Of a stretch of DNA of 63,338 nucleotides, positions 42,398-50,489 are shown piece by piece; position 1 is the first letter of the stretch, and each line of letters opens with the position of its first letter. The notes below the pieces were generated by a model. That model was not told the origin of the DNA and ran no database searches. It saw only the letters and a list, made by a program, of their open reading frames with translations. A program made the position numbers and the translations under genes. This DNA comes from Actinomycetota bacterium (GTDB taxonomy: Bacteria > Actinomycetota > Thermoleophilia > Solirubrobacterales > 70-9): NCBI GenBank assembly GCA_018268415.1, contig JAFDWO010000111.1, positions 1 through 63,338 of the forward strand. The letters are read 5' to 3'.

Positions 42398-43225
42398 TCA
42401 GCGCCTCGCCTCGCGGCCGGTCAAGGCTTTGTAGAGATCGTTCGCCCGCGTGCCGGTGAGGGCGGCGACGACGGAGGCGGCGGCGCGGGGACGAGCACCG
42501 GACTGGACCAGGTGACGGAGGGCGTCGACGGCGAAGCCCACGTCCTGCCCGTGCTCGCTGGTCTCCGCCGGGCCGATGACGAGGACGATCTCCCCTTTCA
42601 CGTCGCCGCGGAAGCGGCGGGCGAGCTCGCCGAGGGTGCCGCGGGCAACCTCCTCGTGCACCTTGGTCAGCTCGCGGCAGACGGCGGCCTCGCGGTCCGG
42701 GGCGATCGCGGCCAGAGCGGTCAGGCTCTCCCCCACCCGGCGCGGCGACTCGAAGCAGACGACGGTCTCGGTCGAGCGCAGCACGCGCTCCATCTCCCCC
42801 GCCCGGCGCGGCAGGAACCCCTCGAAGCGCCAGCGATCGGTCGGCAGCCCGCTTGCCACCAGCGCCACCGGCACCACCGAGGGCCCGGGAAGCACCGTCA
42901 CCTCGAGGTCCCGGTCGATGCACCGGCGGATCAGCTTGAAGCCGGGGTCGGAGATCGCCGGCATCCCCGCGTCGGACACCAACGCCACGTTGTAGCCGCG
43001 CTCGATCTGCTGGGTCAGCTCGACCGCGCGCGCCGATTCGTTGCCCTCGTGGAAGGAGACGAGGCGCGGCGCCGGGCGGATCGACAGGCGGTCGAGAAGC
43101 TGGCCGGTGCGGCGGGTGTCCTCGCAGGCGACGAAGTCGGCGGCGATCAGCGTCTCGCGGATGCGCGGGCTGACGTCATCGAGGTTGCCGATCGGCGTCG
43201 GGCAGACGACGAGCGCGCCCGCCAT
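42398..43225 (-). CDS. rsmI: 16S rRNA (cytidine1402-2'-O)-methyltransferase
   Basis: The 275-residue SAM-dependent enzyme methylates the 2'-O of C1402 in 16S rRNA. LVVCPTPIGNLDDVSPRIRETL, CEDTRRTGQLLDRL, LVSFHEGNE, LVSDAGMPAISDPG and TVLPGPSVVPVALVASGL are the family signatures. The ATG overlaps the stop of the ROK gene (TGATG), so it is translationally coupled. The C-terminal AVSALTG-like helical domain is present. Confidence 0.94.
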   Translation of the reverse strand: MAGALVVCPTPIGNLDDVSPRIRETLIAADFVACEDTRRTGQLLDRLSIRPAPRLVSFHEGNESARAVELTQQIERGYNVALVSDAGMPAISDPGFKLIRRCIDRDLEVTVLPGPSVVPVALVASGLPTDRWRFEGFLPRRAGEMERVLRSTETVVCFESPRRVGESLTALAAIAPDREAAVCRELTKVHEEVARGTLGELARRFRGDVKGEIVLVIGPAETSEHGQDVGFAVDALRHLVQSGARPRAAASVVAALTGTRANDLYKALTGREARR

Positions 43226-44202
43226 CAGCGGCTGCCCGAAGGCTCGCGCGTCAGTTTCTCGAGCTCGGCCCGGGCCAGTGCCGCGGCGCCGATCATCCCG
43301 GCATCGTTGCCGAGCGTCGCTTCGAGGATCGGGGTCCCGTTCATCGGATCCAGCGCCCGCGCGCGGACTTCGGCGCGGGCCGGGTCGAGCAGCAGGTCGC
43401 CGGCCTTGATCACGCCGCCGCCGACCACGATCGCTTCCGGCTCGAAGATGTTGGCGAAGCTCGCGCAGGCGACGCCGAGCCGGCTGCCGATCAGGTCGAA
43501 GACGCCGATCGCGGTCTCGTCCCCGGCCAGCGCCGCTTCGGTGACCGCCAGCCCGTCGATCTCCTGACCGTCGGCGAGCAGCTTGCCGAGCGTCGAGTCC
43601 GGCGCCGATTCGGCGGCGGCGCGCCCCTCGCGGCCGAGCGCCGTCCCCGAGGCCAGTGACTCGACGCAGCCGTGGTTCGGGCAGTTGCCCTGGCAGGGCG
43701 GGCCATCGGCCTGGATCACCACGTGGCCGAGCTCGGCCCCAGCCCCACTCGCGCCGCGGAAGATCTCGCCGCCGAGGATCAGCCCGCCGCCGATCCCGGT
43801 GCCGATCGTCAGCATCACCATCGTCGGCATCCCCCGCGCCGCGCCGTAGCGGTACTCGGCGAGCGCCGCGACGTTGCCGTCGTTGTCGAGGAAGACCGGC
43901 AGGCCGACCCGCTCGGAGACGACGTCCCGGACCGGCAGGTCGAGCAGCGGCAGGTTGACGGCGGAGATCGCCACCCCGCGCTCCTGGTTGATCGTTGCCG
44001 GGATGCCGAGCCCGACCGCCACCGCGTCGGGACGCGCCGCGCGCGCCGCGTTCACCTCGCGGACGAGCAGCTCCACGAGTTCGTCCTGGTCCTGCCCGCG
44101 CGAGGTCTCGCGGCTCTCCCACAGGGTCTCGACTCCGGCGAGGACGCCCACCTGGATCTTCGTCCCGCCGAGGTCGACACCGATCGTCTCGGCCTCGTTC
44201 AT
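43225..44202 (-). CDS. ROK-family glucokinase
   Basis: The 325-residue sugar kinase has the ATP motif IGVDLGGTKIQVGV, the catalytic FLDNDGNVAALAEYRYG, MLTIGTGIGGGLILGG and the ROK zinc region GHVVIQADG-PPCQGNCPNHGCVE. The spacing of the zinc cysteines (C-x3-C-x4-C) differs from the usual CxCGxxGC. Glucose is the likely substrate, but other hexoses are possible. TAGCCT 7 nt before the ATG points to a leaderless transcript for the ROK-rsmI-lipoprotein unit. Confidence 0.88.
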   Translation of the reverse strand: MNEAETIGVDLGGTKIQVGVLAGVETLWESRETSRGQDQDELVELLVREVNAARAARPDAVAVGLGIPATINQERGVAISAVNLPLLDLPVRDVVSERVGLPVFLDNDGNVAALAEYRYGAARGMPTMVMLTIGTGIGGGLILGGEIFRGASGAGAELGHVVIQADGPPCQGNCPNHGCVESLASGTALGREGRAAAESAPDSTLGKLLADGQEIDGLAVTEAALAGDETAIGVFDLIGSRLGVACASFANIFEPEAIVVGGGVIKAGDLLLDPARAEVRARALDPMNGTPILEATLGNDAGMIGAAALARAELEKLTREPSGSR

Positions 44203-44209
44203 CGGGGCT

Positions 44210-44215
44210 AGGCTA
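44210..44215 (-). promoter_or_regulatory. -10-like TAGCCT before the ROK gene
   Basis: TAGCCT on the minus strand, 7 nt upstream of the ATG at 44202. Confidence 0.55.
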
Positions 44216-44341
44216 GTCATCTGTCCGCCCGGGCGACGCAAGGCCTTTCCCGCGAGCTTGCAGGCGGATCGAGTCATCCGGCGAAGTTCGTTGTTCCTTA
44301 GAAACCTCGACTACGGTTTCCGACCCCCTTTTCCTGACGAT

Positions 44342-45676
44342 ATGCCTGACGATGGTGAGAAGCGGCCGCAGGGACCGCCGGACGAACGGCCCGAGGGCCG
44401 TCCCGATTACAAGGTGTACCGCTCGCGGCGGGGCGTCTTCTCACGCCTGAAAGGGGGCGGCGAGGTCCCCGGCGCGGAGTCGCCCCGGCCCCCCCAGGAC
44501 GTCCCCGAGGAACCCGGCCGCACCAACTACGGCCGCGGTCACCGCGGGGGCCCCTCCCTGCCGCCGGTCAAGCTGCCCTGGAAGCGGCGCGAGAAGCGCG
44601 GCGCGCGGCCCGGGAACCGCAAGCCGCCGGCGCGGCGGATCGCCTTCTGGGCGGGGATCGCGATCGTCGGCTGGATCGTCATCAGCCTGCTCGCCTTCGC
44701 GATCTCGGCCCAGCTCCAGTCCTTCAAGCTCGCGGGCGAAGCCAAGGAAGCCCTGCACGGCAACCCGTTCCTCCTGCCGAGCGCGCAGAACATCCTCGTG
44801 ATGGGCACCGACGCGCGCCCGCCGAACACCAAGGAACCGGGCGCGGCGCACAACCCCAAGTGCTACGAACAGCAGGAAAAGGGCGAGGCGCCCCACGCGC
44901 CCTGCTCGGAAGGCGAATATCGCGCCGACACCCTGATGGTCGTCCGGGCGGGCGGCGGCACCTTCAACAAACTCTCGATCCCGCGCGACTCCTTCGCCGA
45001 AATCCCCGGCTACCCACCGGCGAAAATCAACGCCGCCTTCGCCTACGGCGGCGCCGCACTGCAGATCAAGACGGTGGAAAAGTTCCTCAACATCAAGATC
45101 GACCACGTCGCGATCATCAACTTCACCGGGCTGGAAAACCTGGTCGACGCGGTGGGCGGGGTCGAAGTGAACCTGCCGCACAAGCTCTGCGCGGAAATCT
45201 CCGGCGGCGCCGGCCACGGCCAGGGCGGGGTCACCCTGCGCCTGAAGAAGGGCGCGAACACGCTCAATGGCGAAAAGGCGCTCGCCTACTCGCGGGTCCG
45301 CGAGCCCAGCCCCTGTCCCGGCAAGGGCAAGAGCGCCTACAGCTTCGGCTACTCCGACCTGCAGCGGGAGAAGGCCCAGCAGGCCGTGATCAACGGGATC
45401 AAGGACCGGCTCACCAGCATCACCCGCATCCCCTACAACTTCATCCACGGTCCGTGGATCGGCTGGGACGCGCCGAAAGCGTTCGTCTCCGACATGGGCT
45501 TCTTCACGATGCCGCAGCTGGTGCTGGCGGCGGCGATCGGCGGCACCGGTGGGACCGACGTCCTCTGCGGGACGTCGCTGAAGGAAGCGGCGAAGTGCAA
45601 CCTGAACGGACCGGAAGGCTCGATCGAAATCCCCCAGTCGGTGCGCCGCGCCGCCGTCCACCGCCTGATGGGCTGA
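44342..45676 (+). CDS. LytR-CpsA-Psr (LCP) family wall polymer ligase
   Basis: The 444-residue protein has a long Pro/Arg/Gly-rich cytoplasmic N terminus, one span (IAIVGWIVISLLAFAISAQL, about residues 105-124) and an LCP domain. Motifs: ILVMGTDARPP, RADTLMVVRA, LSIPRDSFAEIPGYPPAKINAAFAYGG, VDAVGGVEVNLP and LNGEKALAYSRVREP. LCP enzymes attach polymers to peptidoglycan from a lipid donor. Insertions with Cys (NPKCYEQQEKGEAPHAPCSEG) may form a disulfide. TACGGT at 44312 is a possible -10. Glu is mainly GAA. Confidence 0.9.
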   Translation: MPDDGEKRPQGPPDERPEGRPDYKVYRSRRGVFSRLKGGGEVPGAESPRPPQDVPEEPGRTNYGRGHRGGPSLPPVKLPWKRREKRGARPGNRKPPARRIAFWAGIAIVGWIVISLLAFAISAQLQSFKLAGEAKEALHGNPFLLPSAQNILVMGTDARPPNTKEPGAAHNPKCYEQQEKGEAPHAPCSEGEYRADTLMVVRAGGGTFNKLSIPRDSFAEIPGYPPAKINAAFAYGGAALQIKTVEKFLNIKIDHVAIINFTGLENLVDAVGGVEVNLPHKLCAEISGGAGHGQGGVTLRLKKGANTLNGEKALAYSRVREPSPCPGKGKSAYSFGYSDLQREKAQQAVINGIKDRLTSITRIPYNFIHGPWIGWDAPKAFVSDMGFFTMPQLVLAAAIGGTGGTDVLCGTSLKEAAKCNLNGPEGSIEIPQSVRRAAVHRLMG

Positions 45677-45684
45677 GCGCAGCG

Positions 45685-45716
45685 GACTTTGACCCTGCCA
45701 TGGCAGGGTCAAAGTC
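45685..45716. terminator. Perfect 32-bp palindrome between converging genes
   Basis: A 16-bp arm starting GACTTTGACCCTGCCA is followed at once by its complement, with no unpaired loop in the DNA. It lies between the LCP stop (45676) and the FmdB-like stop (45738). It is the intact form of the 21144 palindrome and is probably a bidirectional terminator. Confidence 0.85.
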
Positions 45717-45737
45717 GGGTTCGCGTGCGCGGGCGGG

Positions 45738-46046
45738 CTAGTCGCTCGACGACGACGAACTCGACGAGGAGGCGGCCTTCGACTTCGAGCCGTTACCCGA
45801 GTCGGAGGAGCCCGAGGACTTCGACTCGGACGAGCCCTCGCTGCTGCTCCCGTTCGAGGCGCCGCCCTTGCGTTTGCCGTAGTCGGTGTTGTAGAAGCCG
45901 GAGCCCTTGAAATGGACCGCGGGCGCGGTCAGCACGCGCTGCGCGGGGGCGCCGCACTCGACGCACTCGGTGAGCGGCTCCTCCGACATCTTCTGCATCA
46001 CGTCGAAGACGTGGCCGTTGTCGCATTTGTACTCGTAGATCGGCAC
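45738..46046 (-). CDS. FmdB-family zinc ribbon protein with Ser-rich tail
   Basis: The 102-residue protein has an N-terminal FmdB zinc ribbon: VPIYEYKCDNGHVFDVMQKM, then TECVECGAPAQRVLTAPAVHFKGSGFYNTDY. The first half has C-x-x-GH rather than CxxCGH, a known variant, leaving three Cys and a His. A Ser/Lys/Gly tail of about 45 residues ends in a long Ser run. The function of the family is regulatory or unknown. The GTG at 46046 aligns with the family's usual MPIYEY start. It diverges from glyS. Confidence 0.88.
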   Translation of the reverse strand: MPIYEYKCDNGHVFDVMQKMSEEPLTECVECGAPAQRVLTAPAVHFKGSGFYNTDYGKRKGGASNGSSSEGSSESKSSGSSDSGNGSKSKAASSSSSSSSSD

Positions 46047-46070
46047 GGGACTCCGGATTATCGCAGCCGC

Positions 46071-46076
46071 TACGGT
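46071..46076 (+). promoter_or_regulatory. -10-like TACGGT, 6 nt before glyS
   Basis: TACGGT lies 6 nt upstream of the glyS ATG, suggesting a leaderless mRNA. Confidence 0.55.
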
Positions 46077-46082
46077 TCGGGC

Positions 46083-47474
46083 ATGGCGACCACCCCACAG
46101 GAGGAGCCCGTGACCGAGGTGACGATGGAGGAGATCGTCGCCCTGTGCAAGCGGCGCGGCTTCGTTTTCCCCTCCTCGGAGATCTACGGCGGGCTCGGCT
46201 CGACCTACGACTACGGCCACTACGGGGTGCTGCTGAAGACCAACGTGAAGAACGAGTGGTGGCGCTCGATGCTGCAGGAACGCGAGGACATCGTCGCGCT
46301 CGACTCGGCGATCCTGCAGAGCCCCAAGGTCTGGGAGGCCTCCGGCCACCTGGCGGGCTTCACCGACCCCCTGGTCCAGTGTCTCGGCAAGTGCAAGAAG
46401 CGCTGGCGGGAGGACCACCTACGCGAGGCCGTGGCAGCCGAAGGCGGCGACCCCGACGGCGAGATCCGCTGTCCCGAGTGCGGCGGCGAGCTGTCGGAGC
46501 CGCGCAACTTCAACCTCATGTTCGAGACGCACGTCGGCCCGGTCGCGGGCGAGGGCTCGGAGGTCTACCTCCGCCCGGAGACTGCCCAGGGGATCTTCAT
46601 CAACTTCAAGAACGTCCTCGGCTTCGCCCGCAAGAAGCCGCCCTTCGGGATCGCCCAGGTCGGCAAGTCCTTCCGCAACGAGATCACCCCGGGCAACTTC
46701 ATCTTCCGCACCCGCGAGTTCGAGCAGATGGAGATGGAGTTCTTCGTCCCGCCCGACGAAGCGGAGCGGTGGTACCGCGAGTGGATCGAGATCCGCGAGC
46801 GTTGGTACACCGACCTCGGCATCCGCCCCGACCACCTGCGCATCCGCCCGCACGATGCCGACGAGCTCTCCCACTACTCGTCGGGGACGAGCGACGTCGA
46901 GTACCTCTTCCCGATCGGCTGGTCGGAGCTGGAGGGGATCGCCAACCGCGGCAACTTCGACCTCACCCAGCACGCCACCCACAGCGGCGAGAAGCTCGAG
47001 TACTTCGACCAGCAGACCAAAGAGCGTTATGTGCCGCACGTGATCGAGCCCGCCGCCGGGGCCGACCGCGCCACCCTCGCCTTCCTCGTCGACTCCTACG
47101 AGGTCGAGGAGGTCGAGGGCCGGCAGCGCACCGTGCTGCGCCTGCACCCGCGCCTCGCCCCGGTCAAGGTCGCCGTCCTCCCCCTCGTCTCCAAGGAGGG
47201 CCTGCCGGAAAAGGCGCGCGAGGTCTACCAGGACCTCCGCCGCCACCTCCCCGCCGAGTTCGACGAGGGCGGCTCGATCGGCAAGCGCTATCGCCGCCAG
47301 GACGAGATCGGCACCCCCTGGGGCGTCACCGTAGACTTCGAGACCCTCGAGGACGACACCGTCACCCTCCGCGATCGCGACTCCCTGGAGCAGGTCCGAG
47401 TCCCGATCGAGGGCCTCGGCGACGAGCTGGTCCGCCGCCTCGGGGCTCCCTGGAAGACCCCGAAGCTGACCTAG
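46083..47474 (+). CDS. glyQS: Glycyl-tRNA synthetase, single-chain (alpha2) type
   Basis: The 463-residue class II synthetase charges tRNA-Gly. KRRGFVFPSSEIYGGLGSTYDYGHYG, the zinc region (CLGKCKKRW ... CPECGG), RPETAQGIFINFKN, QVGKSFRNEITPGNFIFRTREFEQME and YVPHVIEPAAGADR are characteristic of the dimeric form used by actinobacteria, archaea and eukaryotes, as opposed to the alpha2beta2 GlyQ/GlyS enzyme. The C-terminal anticodon domain (LAPVKVAVLPLVSKEGL) is complete. No ribosome site precedes the ATG, but TACGGT does. Confidence 0.95.
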   Translation: MATTPQEEPVTEVTMEEIVALCKRRGFVFPSSEIYGGLGSTYDYGHYGVLLKTNVKNEWWRSMLQEREDIVALDSAILQSPKVWEASGHLAGFTDPLVQCLGKCKKRWREDHLREAVAAEGGDPDGEIRCPECGGELSEPRNFNLMFETHVGPVAGEGSEVYLRPETAQGIFINFKNVLGFARKKPPFGIAQVGKSFRNEITPGNFIFRTREFEQMEMEFFVPPDEAERWYREWIEIRERWYTDLGIRPDHLRIRPHDADELSHYSSGTSDVEYLFPIGWSELEGIANRGNFDLTQHATHSGEKLEYFDQQTKERYVPHVIEPAAGADRATLAFLVDSYEVEEVEGRQRTVLRLHPRLAPVKVAVLPLVSKEGLPEKAREVYQDLRRHLPAEFDEGGSIGKRYRRQDEIGTPWGVTVDFETLEDDTVTLRDRDSLEQVRVPIEGLGDELVRRLGAPWKTPKLT

Positions 47475-47960
47475 CGGCGCCGGCGCGGGGCCGGGGAGGA
47501 GGACACGGTTTCCTGACGGGCTCCGGGAGAAGTGACGCTTCCGTGCATCCCTCCGTCCCCGGGATCGCCCCGCTGTTCCTTATGGTCCCATGGGGACCAT
47601 AAGGAACAGCGGAAGGGGGATGGGGCCCCGCCCCGGGACCCGGCAGGTCGGCCCGTCACAACGCGTTCGCACTTTGCCGTAACCGGTACGACAAAGTGCG
47701 AACTCACCGTGACGGGATCCGCACGGCGCGCGGGGCCCTGGCGTCTCCCGGGTCTTCGTGCCGACGCTCACGTATTCGTCCCTGGACACAGTCCTCTCTG
47801 TGACTCGCGCCTGCGACCCGGCGGCGTGGCGACGGCTTCCCCTCGGCACGGCGAGAGGCGCCGGCAACACCGATCTCAGCCCGGCCGGGCGCGACAGCGC
47901 GACACCGGGCCTACCGACTTTCGGGGTCAAGACGTAGGTTCTGGTGGCCGAAAAGGTCCT
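47475..47960. repeat. Core-only mosaic region with two strong palindromes
   Basis: No gene is seen between glyS and the first DUF4234 gene. A 20-bp palindrome with a 3-nt loop (47570-47612, TTCCTTATGG family) and a CGCACTTTG hairpin (arms 47665-47676 and 47692-47703) are present. They are surrounded by GTGACG/GTCACA-type motifs like those in the larger elements. No type-1 or type-2 hairpin and no array is present. The stretch 47750-47960 shows nothing recognisable. Confidence 0.75.
47570..47612. terminator. Perfect 20-bp palindrome downstream of glyS
   Basis: Arms at 47570-47589 and 47593-47612 with a 3-nt loop, about 95 nt after the glyS stop. It shares GTTCCTTATGG with 29275 and 53975. Confidence 0.85.
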
Positions 47961-47994
47961 GAACCTATCCCTGCTCGTCTGATTGGAGCCCACC

Positions 47995-48468
47995 GTGGCA
48001 TATGAGATGGACATTCCGGACAGTGACGTCAAAGTCAAGGTCCGCAACCCGTGGCTGGTGGTCCTCTGGTCGATCATCACCATCGGCATCTACCACATCG
48101 TCTGGTGGTACAAGATCAACAAGGAGCTGAAGGCCTTCGGCGAGTCGCGGGGCTACGACCTCGGCCGCAACCCGACGAACTCGCTGCTGGCACTGGTCCC
48201 GGGCTTCCTGATCATCATCCCGCCGCTCGTCTCCTACTGGCGCGGGACCAAGCGCGTCCAGGGTGCGGCGGCGCTGGTGGGCCGCGAGCCGGTCAACGGT
48301 TGGATCGCGCTGGTCCTCTACGTGTTCATCGGGATCGCGTTTCCGGCCTACCTGCAGGTGGGGCTGAACGGCGTCTGGCGCCAGGAGCTCTCGCCGTCCC
48401 CCGGCCAGGACGTGCCGCCCTACAACGACGACGACCCGCTCCCGCCGAAACTCGCCGACGCCTCCTAG
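47995..48468 (+). CDS. DUF4234 membrane protein, copy 1
   Basis: The 157-residue protein has two or three spans. VKVRNPWLVVLWSIITIGIYHIVWWYKINKEL and YDLGRNPTNSLLALVPGFLIIIPPLVSYWRGTKRVQ are the DUF4234 pattern, followed by a third hydrophobic stretch (IALVLYVFIGIAFPAYLQVG) and a Pro/Asp tail. Function unknown. The GTG at 47995 is chosen because TTGGAG lies 8 nt upstream; an ATG 12 nt later is possible. A paralogue follows immediately. Confidence 0.83.
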   Translation: MAYEMDIPDSDVKVKVRNPWLVVLWSIITIGIYHIVWWYKINKELKAFGESRGYDLGRNPTNSLLALVPGFLIIIPPLVSYWRGTKRVQGAAALVGREPVNGWIALVLYVFIGIAFPAYLQVGLNGVWRQELSPSPGQDVPPYNDDDPLPPKLADAS

Positions 48469-48516
48469 GGCAGCGCAGCCGGCCCGCTCGGTTGCCAGGC
48501 GCCACAATCCGGCGCG

Positions 48517-48927
48517 ATGGCAACCGAGCTGCGGATCCCCGCAAGCACCGCGACGGTCAAGGTCCGCAGCCCCTGGGCGGTGGCGCTGCTGCCGTTCGTC
48601 ACCCTCGGGATCTACCACCTGGTCTGGTGGTACCGGATCAACAAGGAGATGAAGGCCTACGGCGAGTCGCTGGGCTATGACCTCGGTCGCAATCCGACGA
48701 ACTCGCTGCTGGCTCTCTTCCCCGGCGGGCTGATCGTCGTCCCCGCCCTGATCTCCTACTGGAGGGGGACGGTGCGGGTCCAGGGAACGGAGGCACTCGC
48801 CGACCGCGAGCCGATCAACGGCTGGCTCGTCCTGATTCTCTGGGCGCTGATCCAACCGGCGATGTGGGCCTACCTGCAGGTCTCGCTCAACAACGTCTGG
48901 GAGCAGGAGCTCAGGCAAGGCCGCTGA
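48517..48927 (+). CDS. DUF4234 membrane protein, copy 2
   Basis: The 136-residue paralogue matches copy 1 closely, for example in VKVRSPWAVALLPFVTLGIYHLVWWYRINKEM and the YDLGRNPTNSLLALFPGG signature, so the pair is a tandem duplication. It lacks the Pro/Asp tail of copy 1. Its last 17 bp overlap the 3' end of the converging winged-helix gene. An ACAATC box 7-8 nt before the ATG could be a -10 element. Confidence 0.84.
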   Translation: MATELRIPASTATVKVRSPWAVALLPFVTLGIYHLVWWYRINKEMKAYGESLGYDLGRNPTNSLLALFPGGLIVVPALISYWRGTVRVQGTEALADREPINGWLVLILWALIQPAMWAYLQVSLNNVWEQELRQGR

Positions 48928-50011
48928 GGTAGGCCTCGACGTCGCGGGCGTCGGCCTCCAGCGCGCGCGCTGCAGTCTTCGTCACGTCCTCGAGCTGCTG
49001 CATCTCCACCTTGCCCTTCTCCAGGCGCCAGATGGCGACGGCGCGGCCCTTGACCAGGGCGAAGGGACGGAAAAGGCCGTTGTTGGTGACCAGGCCCTTG
49101 TGGGCGCCGATGACCTGGTCACGCGACTCCCAGCCGAGCAGCAGCGGGTCGAAGGCGCCAAGGAGGCGCGGCGGGGGCAGCGGCGCGGGGTCCTCGCGCC
49201 CGCGGAGGTCGACGAGGCCGTCGCCGAGGTCGACGATCCGGCGGGCGATCTGCCCCAGCCCGGCGCGGGCGTCGCCGAGCGAGATACCGGCCCAGCGGGC
49301 AAGATCGGCGTCGGTCGCCGGACCGTGGCCGACCAGGTAACGGCGGGCGAGCTCACCGAGCGCCGCGTCGCGGTCGATCCGCCGCGGTTTGCCCGAGGAC
49401 GCCCCGCCCCCGGCCCGCGCCGCGCCGACGCGCGGCCGCTCGCAATCGACGATCTCGTCGATGCCCAGCCAGTCGTCCACCGCGACGAAGGCCTGCTCCT
49501 TGCCGACCATCGGCCCGCGCACGCAGACCCCGTGGAGGCTCGCGTAGAACAGCACGTGCACGAGCGCCTGCCCGGCGGTCGGCACGTCGGCGGAATCGAG
49601 CGCGTCGCGCAGCTCGGCGCGGGTGCACGGCCCGTCCGCCAGCGCGCGCCGCACCGTCTCGACGCCACGGTCGGCGGCGTCCCCCACCCCGGTCTGCTCG
49701 AGCCGCCGCCGACAGGAGGTCCAGAGCGGCGGCGTGGTCAGCGCGTGCAGCAGCGGGTAGTCCTCGCTGCGGATCAGGTGCAAGGTGCCGCGGTTGACCC
49801 AGGTGATGACCAGCTCGCGCCGGTCGAGCGCCCGATCGACGTCCGCCGCCGCCAGCCCCTCACTGCGCGCCCGCACCGCCAACCGCGCCCCCCGCGGATC
49901 CTGCCCCTGAATCGCCAACAACCGCTCCGCCACGGCCGCAGCGCTCCGCCCCGGCCTCGCCGCCAACCCTTGCGCGGTGAGCCGCGCGGCGTGAACTGCA
50001 GGCGCCGTCAC
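48911..50011 (-). CDS. Winged-helix DNA-binding protein, HTH_42 (AlkZ-like) family
   Basis: The 366-residue protein fits the HTH_42/AlkZ superfamily: LAIQGQDPRGARLAVRAR near residue 35 contains the QxQ-type motif used for catalysis in the interstrand-crosslink glycosylase AlkZ. ELVITWVNRGTLHLI and YLVGHGPATDADLARWAGI are typical, and the C-terminal GLFRPFALVKGRAVAIW is conserved. DNA-repair glycosylase activity is likely but unproven. Its end overlaps the DUF4234 copy-2 end by 17 bp. Confidence 0.83.
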   Translation of the reverse strand: MTAPAVHAARLTAQGLAARPGRSAAAVAERLLAIQGQDPRGARLAVRARSEGLAAADVDRALDRRELVITWVNRGTLHLIRSEDYPLLHALTTPPLWTSCRRRLEQTGVGDAADRGVETVRRALADGPCTRAELRDALDSADVPTAGQALVHVLFYASLHGVCVRGPMVGKEQAFVAVDDWLGIDEIVDCERPRVGAARAGGGASSGKPRRIDRDAALGELARRYLVGHGPATDADLARWAGISLGDARAGLGQIARRIVDLGDGLVDLRGREDPAPLPPPRLLGAFDPLLLGWESRDQVIGAHKGLVTNNGLFRPFALVKGRAVAIWRLEKGKVEMQQLEDVTKTAARALEADARDVEAYLSGLA

Positions 50012-50038
50012 CGGCCACCGAAGCCCCGACGGACCTCC

Positions 50039-50407
50039 TCAGCCCTTCCCCGAGATCCGGTCCCAGGCCTTCTGCCAGAAACTCGGCGCCGGCTCCCCCG
50101 CCACGTCGTCCGGCGAGATCTCGATCGACCCGGGGTTCTTCCCCGGCTTGGCGAGCTTCGCCGCCGCCGCCGCGTCGATCGTGAGAAGCACGCCGCGCTC
50201 ATAGATCCCCTCGACCTCCGGCGCGTCGACGAACTTGTGACCACCGGGGCGATTCGGCGTGGTGTCGAAGATGATCCCGTCGAAGAGGTCGGCCTCGGGG
50301 GCGTCGAGAACCTCGACCACCGTCCCCAGCTTCACCTCGTCGCTGGAGTAGACCGGGATGCCGCGCTTGGCGACGAGATAGGAAACCTTCGAGCCGAGAT
50401 CGTCCAT
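50039..50407 (-). CDS. Small PRC-barrel-like protein
   Basis: The 122-residue protein starts MDDLGSKVSYLVAKRGIPVYSSDEVKLGTVVEVLDAPE, which resembles a PRC-barrel fold (short beta strands, GTVVEV), followed by a region IFDTTPNRPGGHKFVDAPEVEGIYERGVLLTID. It is soluble. Function unknown; PRC domains bind RNA or act in RNA maturation and photosynthesis. TAGGCT 7 nt before the ATG indicates a leaderless transcript. It diverges from the acyl-CoA ligase. Confidence 0.75.
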   Translation of the reverse strand: MDDLGSKVSYLVAKRGIPVYSSDEVKLGTVVEVLDAPEADLFDGIIFDTTPNRPGGHKFVDAPEVEGIYERGVLLTIDAAAAAKLAKPGKNPGSIEISPDDVAGEPAPSFWQKAWDRISGKG

Positions 50408-50414
50408 GTTCGCG

Positions 50415-50420
50415 AGCCTA
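50415..50420 (-). promoter_or_regulatory. -10-like TAGGCT before the PRC-like gene
   Basis: TAGGCT on the minus strand, 7 nt upstream of the ATG at 50407. Confidence 0.5.
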
Positions 50421-50489
50421 ACGGAGCGCGCCCGCGACCTCACGCGCGGCACTACACTCGGGGCGGGTACACCCGAACGGGAGGGACGC

